Source: an uncultured Bacteroidales bacterium (lineage in GTDB: Bacteria > Bacteroidota > Bacteroidia > Bacteroidales > F082). Taken from it: a DNA stretch of 8,281 nt. A program made the position numbers and the translations under genes. The notes under the pieces were generated by a model. That model ran no database searches and was not told the origin of the DNA. It saw nothing but the letters and a program-made list of their open reading frames with translations. The stretch is from NCBI GenBank assembly GCA_937877465.1, contig CALFIT010000288.1:1-8281 (forward strand), in the 5' to 3' direction. Shown piece after piece: positions 1-5,658 of this stretch (its first letter is position 1; each line of letters begins with the position of its first letter).

Positions 1-101
1 CGCTCGGCACGGCGCACCATGCGACGCGCTTCGCGCGTGGTGCTGTCGCAGGCGCTAAGGCCAGTCAGCAGCAATAACACTATGATGGCCCATTGCTTCA
101 T
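1..101 (-). CDS. Lipoprotein, N-terminal fragment (cut by window edge)
   Basis: This is the start of a minus-strand gene of which only 33 full codons are visible. It begins at ATG 101-99, 3 nt after the RluA stop codon. A purine-rich GAGAGGGA stretch lies about 8 nt upstream, inside the end of the RluA gene, so the two are probably co-transcribed and translationally coupled. The visible protein has Lys2, a hydrophobic core (IIVLLLLTGL) and a lipobox L15-S16-A17-C18, so it is a type II signal peptide with lipidation at Cys18. After Cys18 the chain turns charged (REARRMVRRAER). That pattern resembles the start of Bacteroidales TPR-containing lipoproteins, but no repeat is visible, so this is a weak guess. 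Export and lipidation are well supported. Function cannot be assigned from 33 residues. Confidence 0.72.
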   Translation of the reverse strand, partial: MKQWAIIVLLLLTGLSACDSTTREARRMVRRAE

Positions 102-104
102 CGG

Positions 105-1040
105 TCATTCCCTCTCTATTCCTGGGAACGGTCTGGCAAACACCTCCGGGAAAGGGGTGTCAAACTCCAAATCCTTCTTTTTGACGGGATGGTGGAAACA
201 GAGCTTGTAGGCATGGAGGCAGAGGCGGCCCAACGAGTTGTCGTAGGCGTCCGAGTCGGGCGCGTGGCCGTATTTCGGGTCGCCCACCACGGGATGCCCG
301 ATGTCGGCCATGTGGACGCGGATCTGGTTCTTACGGCCCGTTTCCAACTGTAGCTCCACCAAGGAATACCTTGGCGTGGAGTATAGGGTCTTGTAGAAAG
401 TCTCCGCAAACTTGCCGCCATTGTCGACGGGACTCGAATAGGTGACGAAAGCCTTGTTGTCCTTCAGCCACGACCGCACCACGCCTTCCTTCTTCTCCAT
501 GCAGCCGCACACCACGGCCACATAACGGCGGTCGTAGACGGTGTTTTTCCAGTCTTCCTCAAACATCAGCGCCACTTCCTTGCTCTTGGCGAACAGCATC
601 AGGCCGCTGGTGTCGCGGTCGAGGCGGTGGATTGTGTGGGCGCGACAGCGTTGCTGTGTGTATATAAAGTATTGGTTCAGAATGCTTTGTGCGGTGTCTT
701 TCTCTTTGGTGGGACTGTTGGTCAGCAGGCCTTCCTTCTTGTCGATGACCAAAAGGTATTTGTCTTCATAGACGATGTTCAGCCAAGGGTTGCGGTAGCG
801 TTCCTTCGCCGTGGGCTTGCCGATTTCGACGACCATGCCTGGCTCAAGGGCGAAGTCGAATTGCGTGGTGCGCTCGCTGTCAACGGAAACCACTTTGTTG
901 GCTAACATTCGCTTCACCTTGCTGCGGCTGATGCCGTCCAATTTCTTCATCAGGAAGTCCATCAGCTGCGACGGCTCTGTGACGTTGAATTTCAATGGGT
1001 TACTCTTTGAATGAGGGACTCTTTTTTTGTTGTTTTTCAT
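105..1040 (-). CDS. RluA-family pseudouridine synthase with N-terminal S4 domain
   Basis: The protein isomerises uridine to pseudouridine in structured RNA, most likely 23S rRNA, in the cytoplasm. From ATG at 1040 it has 311 residues, typical for RluC/RluD-type enzymes. An S4-like RNA-binding domain covers roughly residues 18-75 (segment SRSKVKRMLANKVVSVD). The catalytic domain follows, with the signature HRLDRDTSG at about 138-146, whose Asp141 is the catalytic nucleophile. The later motif TGRKNQIRVH (about 234-243) has Lys-Asn where many family members have Thr-His, and GDPKYG follows. The basic N-terminus (KNNKKR) fits RNA binding. A TTG codon at 1049 would add three residues, but neither start has a clear ribosome site and ATG is preferred. 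The gene lies 39 nt downstream of dnaB on the same strand with no evident promoter between, so it is probably read from the dnaB transcript. The exact RNA target (RluC, RluD or other) cannot be fixed from sequence alone. Confidence 0.93.
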   Translation of the reverse strand: MKNNKKRVPHSKSNPLKFNVTEPSQLMDFLMKKLDGISRSKVKRMLANKVVSVDSERTTQFDFALEPGMVVEIGKPTAKERYRNPWLNIVYEDKYLLVIDKKEGLLTNSPTKEKDTAQSILNQYFIYTQQRCRAHTIHRLDRDTSGLMLFAKSKEVALMFEEDWKNTVYDRRYVAVVCGCMEKKEGVVRSWLKDNKAFVTYSSPVDNGGKFAETFYKTLYSTPRYSLVELQLETGRKNQIRVHMADIGHPVVGDPKYGHAPDSDAYDNSLGRLCLHAYKLCFHHPVKKKDLEFDTPFPEVFARPFPGIERE

Positions 1041-1079
1041 GGAATCCAAAAATCTAAATCTTAAATTCTAAATCGCAAA
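1041..1079. other. AT-rich dnaB-rluA spacer with short imperfect repeat
   Basis: This 39-bp gap between the dnaB stop and the RluA start is very AT-rich. It contains a short imperfect direct repeat, AATCTAAATC then ATTCTAAATC, around 1051-1074. I see no hairpin with a T run, so no intrinsic terminator, and no clear TAnnTTTG box. This agrees with read-through from dnaB into the pseudouridine synthase gene. Confidence 0.5.
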
Positions 1080-2639
1080 TCAAAACGGGACGGGTTCGTC
1101 GGAAGTGATGGAAGGATAAGGCTCCATGCCTTCGTCGTCGTTCATTTTTGAACCGATGACCATCGCCGGTGTCTCGAATCCGGTGTTGGGGCCGATGGTG
1201 GTGAACTCGCTGTTGTCGAAGCCTTGCTCAAACTCCTCGAAACGGGCGTATTGTCCCACGAACCGCAGTTCCACCTCGCCCAATTTGCCGTTACGGTGCT
1301 TGGCGATGTCGATGATGCTGTAGCCCTTGGGCTTGTCCTCTGCATCGGCTCCATCTTTGTAATACTCAGGACGATAGATGAACATCACCATGTCGGCATC
1401 TTGCTCGATGGCGCCCGACTCGCGCAAGTCGGAGAGGATGGGCTTCTTCGAGCCGGGGCGTTGATCGACGCTGCGGCTCAGCTGCGAAAGCGCCAGAACG
1501 GGGATTTCCAACTCCTTGGCCAAACTCTTGAGCGAGCGAGAGATGGTGCTGATTTCCTGCTCGCGGTTGAGGCCCTTGTCGCTGCCCTTGGCCGTCATCA
1601 GTTGCAGGTAGTCGATGAAAATCATCTGTATGTCGTGCTGTTGCTTCAGCCGGCGGCATTTGGCGCGCAACTCGAAGATGGAGAGCTGGGGCGTGTCGTC
1701 GATGTAGATGGGCGCGTCGGTCAGCGGGGTGACTTTGGTATTCAGCTGCTGCCATTCGTATTCGGCCAAGTCGCCCGAGCGCAGCTTGTCGGCGGTGAGC
1801 GAGGTCTCGGTCGAAATCAGGCGGGTGACCAATTGCACCGACGACATCTCCAACGAGAAGAAAGCCACAGGCCGGTTGAATTGGACTGCCGCGTTGCGGG
1901 CCAAGTTGAGGGCGAAGGCGGTCTTACCCATGCTGGGACGTGCGGCCAAGATGATGAGGTCCGACTTCTGCCAGCCTTGCGTGATTTGGTCCAAGGCCGT
2001 GTAGCCCGACGGCACGCCGCGCAGCTTGTTGTCGGCGTTCTTGGCGTTCTGGATCTCCTTGATGGCCTTGCTCACCAAGTCCTGCATCGAGTCGTAGCTG
2101 CGGCGCAGGTTGTTCTCGCTGATTTGGAACAGGTTGTTCTCGGCCTTGTCCAACAGGTCGAACACGTCGGTGGTGTCCTCGAAAGCCTCGTGGATCATGT
2201 CGGACGAAATCATAATCAACTGACGTTGAATGTGTTTCTGCATGATGATACGGGCGTGGTATTCGATGTTGGCCGCCGAAACGACGCGGTTGGTGAGTTT
2301 CGAGATGTAGTAGGCGCCACCGACCATCTCCAACTCGCCTCGTTGCTTTAGTTCGTTGGTAACGGTCAGGATGTCAATGGGTTCCGACTTCCCGAAAAGG
2401 TCCTTGATGGCGGCGAAAATCTTTTGGTGCTTGTCGAGATAGAAAGCGTCGGGGGTGAGGATGTCGATGACTTCGTTGACGGCTTCCTTTTCGAGCATGA
2501 GGGCACCGAGCACCACTTCCTCAAGGTCGGTGGCTTGGGGAGGGATACGCCCTTGGTTGGCAAGGACTTGCTCAGGTGTCATCAGGTTGCGTTTGGCCAT
2601 GTCGCCGAAGGGACGGCGTGTTGTGGTATCGTTTGGCAT
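1080..2639 (-). CDS. dnaB: Replicative DNA helicase DnaB
   Basis: Hexameric 5'-3' helicase that unwinds DNA at the replication fork and recruits primase. The 519-residue protein is complete. The N-terminal collar domain covers about residues 32-135 (PPQATDLEEVVLGALML onward), followed by a linker helix and the RecA-like motor from about 205. Visible ATPase elements are Walker A ARPSMGKT (233-240, Lys239), catalytic Glu264 in FFSLEMS, Walker B MIFIDYLQL (339-347, Asp343), the Gln386 motif in LSQLSR, SDLRESGAIEQDAD (403-416), and KHRNGKLG (447-454), where the arginine finger lies. No intein interrupts the motor. A tail of about 45 residues (from ~475) beyond the core is acidic and low in complexity, ending in DEPVPF. 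The start ATG at 2639 lies close downstream of a TAnnTTTG box; an internal ATG at 2600 (MAKRNL) is a weaker alternative. The upstream neighbour is a nuclease gene on the same strand, 77 bp away. Confidence 0.98.
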   Translation of the reverse strand: MPNDTTTRRPFGDMAKRNLMTPEQVLANQGRIPPQATDLEEVVLGALMLEKEAVNEVIDILTPDAFYLDKHQKIFAAIKDLFGKSEPIDILTVTNELKQRGELEMVGGAYYISKLTNRVVSAANIEYHARIIMQKHIQRQLIMISSDMIHEAFEDTTDVFDLLDKAENNLFQISENNLRRSYDSMQDLVSKAIKEIQNAKNADNKLRGVPSGYTALDQITQGWQKSDLIILAARPSMGKTAFALNLARNAAVQFNRPVAFFSLEMSSVQLVTRLISTETSLTADKLRSGDLAEYEWQQLNTKVTPLTDAPIYIDDTPQLSIFELRAKCRRLKQQHDIQMIFIDYLQLMTAKGSDKGLNREQEISTISRSLKSLAKELEIPVLALSQLSRSVDQRPGSKKPILSDLRESGAIEQDADMVMFIYRPEYYKDGADAEDKPKGYSIIDIAKHRNGKLGEVELRFVGQYARFEEFEQGFDNSEFTTIGPNTGFETPAMVIGSKMNDDEGMEPYPSITSDEPVPF

Positions 2640-2662
2640 AATGGATTACGTTTTTGAGAGGG

Positions 2663-2670
2663 CAAAATTA
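2663..2670 (-). promoter_or_regulatory. Candidate -7 promoter box (TAATTTTG) for dnaB
   Basis: Read on the minus strand the sequence is TAATTTTG, a perfect match to the Bacteroidota -7 consensus TAnnTTTG. It ends 23 bp before the dnaB ATG, which would give a leader of roughly 15-20 nt. No convincing TTTG (-33) element is seen 19-21 bp upstream, so the assignment rests on the -7 box and its position. If real, dnaB is transcribed at least partly independently of the two nuclease genes upstream. Confidence 0.55.
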
Positions 2671-2709
2671 CGAATTAAATACCGCCCTTCCTTTGCTCTT
2701 TTCTGGAAG

Positions 2710-2738
2710 TTATCAACTACTTGAAAAGGTGTTGATAA
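2710..2738. repeat. 8-bp inverted repeat resembling paired DnaA boxes
   Basis: TTATCAAC (2710-2717) and GTTGATAA (2731-2738) are perfect inverted copies separated by 13 bp, spanning the stop codon of the DUF2779 gene. On the minus strand the right arm reads TTATCAACA, one mismatch from the DnaA box TTATCCACA. The left arm on the plus strand reads TTATCAACT, two mismatches. On the minus strand the second arm is not followed by a T run, so it is not a convincing terminator for the upstream gene. It could be a DnaA-binding pair or a chance palindrome in coding sequence. Confidence 0.35.
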
Positions 2739-4186
2739 GTTTTTGCAACCACTTCATTCTCAGCAATCAAGTCTTCGCGTGCCTGTTGATAACCTAAGAG
2801 GTCGTCGCTAATGGCTTCCACGATGATACGGCTGTGCTCAAACAGTTTGGCCTCGCCAAAAAGCGCGGTTTCAAGGCGTTGCAAAGTCATCCCTCGCTTG
2901 ATGGCGGGATGGTAGAAACGGGCCTCTTGGAGCACGTTGAAGAGGTTGAAGACCTTGTGGCCCACCGATTGGTTTTGGATGATTTCGTGGCGCAAAAGGG
3001 TGGTGGTCAGGTTCTGCGGCGTGAAGCAGACGATCAATTCGTAACGCGACAGCTTGTCAATCAGCAGGTTGATGGCTTCGCGCCAACGAGAATGGTCCTC
3101 GAAACAGTCCCAGACGAAACATTCTGAGGCATCAGCAGCCATGTCATTCCCGCGTGGATATGTGGGGAGCATGGAATCTATGGCTGCGTCATGTTTTTGC
3201 TCGCCCTGTAAGGCAAACGCCAAAATCATCTCCTCGTAGGGCTTCGTCCCATCGATTTCGGGCACGGCGGGACGGTGGAGCAGCAGGTTCAAATAACCGA
3301 CGGATTTCGGCTTGGGCTGTGGCGCCAACGAGTAAAGTGTCTTGTAATCAATGTAATACGAGTTGGTTTCCAAGGCTTCGATTTGATGGGCTTCTTCAGA
3401 GTCTGGCTCCACTTGCTGCAACATCTTGGCGTTGGTGTTCACGCCGTTGAAGTAGTTCCGGAACAAGGTCGCGTCGTCCATCGCGGTGGTGAAAAGGAAG
3501 CTGTTTTTCGGCACATGTTTCCAGCAATGGCCTTGAAAATCGCAAGGGTAGGGGTTGTGGCACTGCGTCCCGATGTCGACCAAAGGCGCATGGGGCAGGG
3601 CGACGACGGCTTTCAATCGCTCCACGTTTTCCGCTACAAATGCTTCTCTTTCAGTCACATAATCCATGACGGACTCCATCTTGAACAGATGCTTCACGTC
3701 GATGGGGCCGTTTTTCACATAGTCGCCGTTGAGGTACATCAGGCGGAAGTCGCTGAGTGGCACCCCGCAACCGTGCAGCACATAGTATTGCAGCGCGGCG
3801 TCATTATAATAGGTGTCGCTGAGGCGCATCGAGCTTTTCACCTCCACGGCCAACCATTTGTCGCCGTCGCGGACAAGCATGTCGAGCATGATGAGCGTGT
3901 CATTGTATTGGAAAACAGCCTCATACATCACATTGACGGCGGGGTTGTTGAGGTTGTCCATCGTTTCTTGCGCCTTCTTGGGAAACAGCGACGGCGTGTT
4001 GGGCGACATGTCGACGCCGCCAGGGAAGACCTCATGCGCCAGCACACCCACATCGGTGCCGCGCTGGAACTTGGCCCTTTGCTCGATGCTGAGCTTGTCG
4101 CGCAGGTAAGGGTGCTTTTTCTGCATATACAATGCCTTCTCGCACTGCAAGCCCTTGATATACGTCGATTTGGAGAGGATGTGCAT
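2717..4186 (-). CDS. DUF2779 family protein: Fe-S PD-(D/E)XK-like nuclease with degenerate exonuclease half
   Basis: The 489-residue protein resembles the DUF2779 family of RecB/Cas4-like predicted nucleases. The N-terminal half (about 1-230) shows the PD-(D/E)XK pattern: Glu89 (YEAVF), Asp102 (LDML), Glu115-Val-Lys117 (EVKSS) and Gln133 (ALQYYV). Four cysteines, Cys15, Cys209, Cys215 and Cys221 (segment CHNPYPCDFQGHCWKH), match the iron-sulfur clamp of Cas4/AddB-type nucleases. The C-terminal half (about 290-489) aligns by eye with the family's RNase H-like exonuclease domain, for example RPAVP then GTKPY at 305-317. However, the expected D-x-E metal ligands are replaced by Asn300 and Leu302 (YLNLLLH), and a later expected Asp is Asn414 (FNLF). 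The start ATG is 2 nt after the stop of the exonuclease gene, without a separate ribosome site, implying coupled translation. A DNA repair or processing role is inferred. The substrate is unknown. Confidence 0.85.
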   Translation of the reverse strand: MHILSKSTYIKGLQCEKALYMQKKHPYLRDKLSIEQRAKFQRGTDVGVLAHEVFPGGVDMSPNTPSLFPKKAQETMDNLNNPAVNVMYEAVFQYNDTLIMLDMLVRDGDKWLAVEVKSSMRLSDTYYNDAALQYYVLHGCGVPLSDFRLMYLNGDYVKNGPIDVKHLFKMESVMDYVTEREAFVAENVERLKAVVALPHAPLVDIGTQCHNPYPCDFQGHCWKHVPKNSFLFTTAMDDATLFRNYFNGVNTNAKMLQQVEPDSEEAHQIEALETNSYYIDYKTLYSLAPQPKPKSVGYLNLLLHRPAVPEIDGTKPYEEMILAFALQGEQKHDAAIDSMLPTYPRGNDMAADASECFVWDCFEDHSRWREAINLLIDKLSRYELIVCFTPQNLTTTLLRHEIIQNQSVGHKVFNLFNVLQEARFYHPAIKRGMTLQRLETALFGEAKLFEHSRIIVEAISDDLLGYQQAREDLIAENEVVAKTYQHLFK

Positions 4187-4188
4187 GG

Positions 4189-4893
4189 TCAGTTGGTGTA
4201 GTCCACTTGGTCGTCTGTGATGAGCGGCAAGTAGTTGAAGCGGCGCATGAGTTGGGCGATGGCGAGTACGTCCTTCTGGCAGTAGGTCTTGATGCGTTCA
4301 AGGTCGTTTTCCTGCCAATACACGCGGCCCACTTCGCTGCCGTTGATGTCGTCCTTGGGCGTGGGGATGTCGAGGATGGCGCAGAGCAAATCCAAGGAGG
4401 TGTAGCTCTTGTAGTCGCCAAACTTCCAGAGTTCCATCGTGTCGATGAAGTTGGTCTCCCAAGGCTTCTTGCCCGCAACTTGCAGAATGCGAGGGATTTG
4501 TATGCTGTTGACGAGCATACGGCGGGCGATGTAGGGGAAGTCGAACTCCTTGCCGTTGTGGGCGCAAAGTTGGGCATCGGACGTGTTGTAAAAGCGGTTC
4601 AGCATGTCGGCGAAGTCGGTCAGCAGGGCTTTCTCGTCGTGGCTGTAGAACGATTTCAGGCGAAAACGCTCGCCGTTGAAGAAACCCACTGAGATACAGA
4701 CGATTTTGCCAAATTCCGCGTAGATGGCGGCGCGGTCGTAGAGTGATTCGGGCGTGGCGTTTTCGTCGCCTTTGGCGAGCTGTTCGGCCTTGTGCGCCCA
4801 CAGTTTCTGTATCCTTTCGCTGAGTTGGTCGTAGGTTTTCTCATGCGAAACGGTCTCGATGTCGAGGAAGAGGATTTTGGAGAAGTCGGTCAT
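4189..4893 (-). CDS. Predicted DEDDy 3'-5' exonuclease (DNA polymerase B exonuclease-like)
   Basis: A 234-residue protein with the fold of the 3'-5' proofreading exonuclease domain related to family B DNA polymerases (Pfam DNA_pol_B_exo2 type), here without any polymerase domain. All four acidic metal ligands are visible: Asp11 and Glu13 in FLDIET, Asp118 in AHNGKEFDFPY, and Asp208 in YCQKDV. Tyr204 lies four residues before Asp208, placing it in the DEDDy subclass. The expected activity is removal of nucleotides from 3' ends of DNA, or possibly RNA, in the cytoplasm. The ATG at 4893 gives the N-terminus MTDFSKILFLDIET, the usual spacing for the first motif. Its leader is unusual, because nine heptamer repeats begin 2 bp upstream of the start codon and there is no Shine-Dalgarno sequence. 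It is followed after 2 nt by the DUF2779 nuclease gene, so the two products probably act together. Confidence 0.9.
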   Translation of the reverse strand: MTDFSKILFLDIETVSHEKTYDQLSERIQKLWAHKAEQLAKGDENATPESLYDRAAIYAEFGKIVCISVGFFNGERFRLKSFYSHDEKALLTDFADMLNRFYNTSDAQLCAHNGKEFDFPYIARRMLVNSIQIPRILQVAGKKPWETNFIDTMELWKFGDYKSYTSLDLLCAILDIPTPKDDINGSEVGRVYWQENDLERIKTYCQKDVLAIAQLMRRFNYLPLITDDQVDYTN

Positions 4894-4895
4894 AT

Positions 4896-4958
4896 CAGTT
4901 AGCAGTTAATAGTTAATAGTTATCAGTTGTCAGTTATCAGTTATCAGTTGTCGGTTGT
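4896..4958. repeat. Heptamer tandem repeat, nine units of about CAGTTAT
   Basis: Nine consecutive 7-bp units fill these 63 bp: CAGTTAG, CAGTTAA, TAGTTAA, TAGTTAT, CAGTTGT, CAGTTAT, CAGTTAT, CAGTTGT, CGGTTGT. The AGTT/GGTT core is constant and the flanking positions vary. The array begins 2 bp upstream of the exonuclease start codon and therefore occupies the whole ribosome-binding region. Arrays of degenerate heptamers are known in other bacteria, for example the STRR sequences of cyanobacteria. No CRISPR-like spacer structure is present. Confidence 0.93.
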
Positions 4959-4966
4959 CGCTTTGC

Positions 4967-4993
4967 GTCATCGCGAGGAACGAAGCGATCCAG
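4967..4993. repeat. Palindromic dispersed-repeat-like element A
   Basis: The segment contains GTCATCGCGAGGAACGAAGC and continues GATCCAG. ATCGC (4970-4974) and GCGAT (4985-4989) form an inverted repeat around a purine-rich loop. From memory, close relatives (GTCATTGCGAGGAACGAAG...) are scattered in intergenic regions of many bacterial genomes. Whether it is repeated elsewhere in this genome cannot be seen from one window. Confidence 0.6.
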
Positions 4994-5013
4994 ATTATAA
5001 GTTGTTCAGTTGA

Positions 5014-5037
5014 GGTCCCTGAGCTTGTCGAAGGGCC
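5014..5037. repeat. Palindromic dispersed-repeat-like element B
   Basis: The segment reads GGTCCCTGAGCTTGTCGAAG followed by GGCC. Its ends, GGTCCCT and AGGGCC, pair with a single bulged T, giving a hairpin. From memory, sequences of the type CCTGAGCTTGTCGAAGG are common intergenic dispersed repeats in unrelated bacteria. It lies 10 bp past the acylphosphatase stop codon, so in the RNA it could act as a 3' stem-loop, although no T run follows in the minus direction. Confidence 0.6.
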
Positions 5038-5046
5038 GATTGTTAT

Positions 5047-5325
5047 TTATCTAATTTCTTGAAATTCATCATATTTCCCAGTCGGTGTCATTGCCTTGAT
5101 TTTCATGTCCGTTATATAAGAATAAGGTGTGCCTTCGCCGCAAAGCAGGGTAAAGCGTTCCAAGTCCTGCTCGTCGCCCTCGGCCACGATGTGGACGCAG
5201 TCGTCGGCATGGTCGTTTTCCACGAAACCGTTCACCTCGCATTGCAGGCCGTAGCGATGCACATAACGGCGGAAGCCTACATTGAACACACGTCCGTAAA
5301 TCCTTATGTCATAGGCTTTTGTCAT
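5047..5325 (-). CDS. Acylphosphatase
   Basis: A complete 92-residue protein of the usual acylphosphatase length. These small ferredoxin-fold enzymes hydrolyse the carboxyl-phosphate bond of acyl phosphates. The active-site loop reads GRVFNVGFRRY (residues 11-21). Arg19 matches the catalytic, phosphate-binding arginine, and Asn37 in GFVEN matches the water-positioning asparagine. The loop differs from the common GRVQGVGFR in having Phe-Asn at positions 14-15, but the two catalytic residues are kept, so activity is expected. The start ATG at 5325 overlaps the TGA stop of the upstream DUF493 gene in an ATGA arrangement, so the two are translated from one mRNA with coupling. The physiological substrate is not known for most bacterial members. 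Confidence 0.93.
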   Translation of the reverse strand: MTKAYDIRIYGRVFNVGFRRYVHRYGLQCEVNGFVENDHADDCVHIVAEGDEQDLERFTLLCGEGTPYSYITDMKIKAMTPTGKYDEFQEIR

Positions 5326-5588
5326 ATTGCAAACTTGATTTCGGGTACTTGTTTCAGGTCATCGTAAACGGCATTCATCTGTTCTTGGCTGTCGAGGTCG
5401 ATGTTGTAGGTGTAGGTGATGTAACTGCCTTTGGCACTGGCTCTTGCGCTGACAAAGCTGTGTACGGTCTGGCATTCGGTGAACACGCGGCTGATATTGG
5501 CCTTGCTCTCTTCGATGGGGATGGTGGCCGCCACGATGACCTTGATGTCGAAGTTCTGCGGGAAGATGAGTTTCTGTTGTTCGTCCAT
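5322..5588 (-). CDS. DUF493 (YbeD-like) family small protein
   Basis: An 88-residue protein that matches the DUF493/YbeD pattern: an N-terminal KLIFPQNFDIKVI strand (6-18), a helix, then the conserved ARASAKGSYITYTYNID stretch (48-64) and a C-terminal MNAVYDDLKQVPEIKFAI segment. Members fold like ACT regulatory domains and are mostly of unknown role. In E. coli the relative lies in the lipoate-biosynthesis neighbourhood, but nothing here links it to lipoate. It is the first gene of a two-gene operon with the acylphosphatase. A perfect TAATTTTG box lies 19 bp upstream of the ATG, which supports the chosen start. Confidence 0.9.
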   Translation of the reverse strand: MDEQQKLIFPQNFDIKVIVAATIPIEESKANISRVFTECQTVHSFVSARASAKGSYITYTYNIDLDSQEQMNAVYDDLKQVPEIKFAI

Positions 5589-5607
5589 AGCGGAAGGCTT
5601 TTGACTG

Positions 5608-5615
5608 CAAAATTA
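5608..5615 (-). promoter_or_regulatory. Candidate -7 promoter box for DUF493-acylphosphatase operon
   Basis: On the minus strand the bases read TAATTTTG, a perfect TAnnTTTG -7 box identical to the one before dnaB. It ends 19 bp from the DUF493 ATG, giving a short leader. No clear TTTG -33 element is found at the expected spacing. Confidence 0.55.
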
Positions 5616-5658
5616 TGAAATTTGCGTGATGGGTTTCCGGTTTTTGCCGTGTTTTTGT

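Noticed and set aside
1224..2351. Long plus-strand open frame (375 codons) antisense to dnaB
   Set aside because: It lies wholly opposite a clear DnaB with all helicase motifs. Its product is low in complexity (rich in Val, Leu, Gly, His) with no recognisable domain, as expected from codon bias on the opposite strand.
2710..2738. Rho-independent terminator after the DUF2779 gene
   Set aside because: The stem is AT-rich, the loop is 13 nt, the left half lies in coding sequence, and no T run follows on the minus strand.
3275..4201. Long plus-strand open frame (308 codons) antisense to the DUF2779 gene
   Set aside because: It mirrors the real gene, shows no domain or start signal, and the opposite strand has conserved nuclease motifs and coupling to the upstream exonuclease.
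4032..4577. Minus-strand open frame of 181 codons overlapping the exonuclease and DUF2779 genes in another frame
   Set aside because: It is rich in Ser, Thr, Arg and Pro, typical of an off-frame reading. The in-frame products have complete motifs.
4896..4958. Possible CRISPR array
   Set aside because: Units are contiguous 7-mers with no spacers and there are no cas genes; it is a simple tandem repeat.
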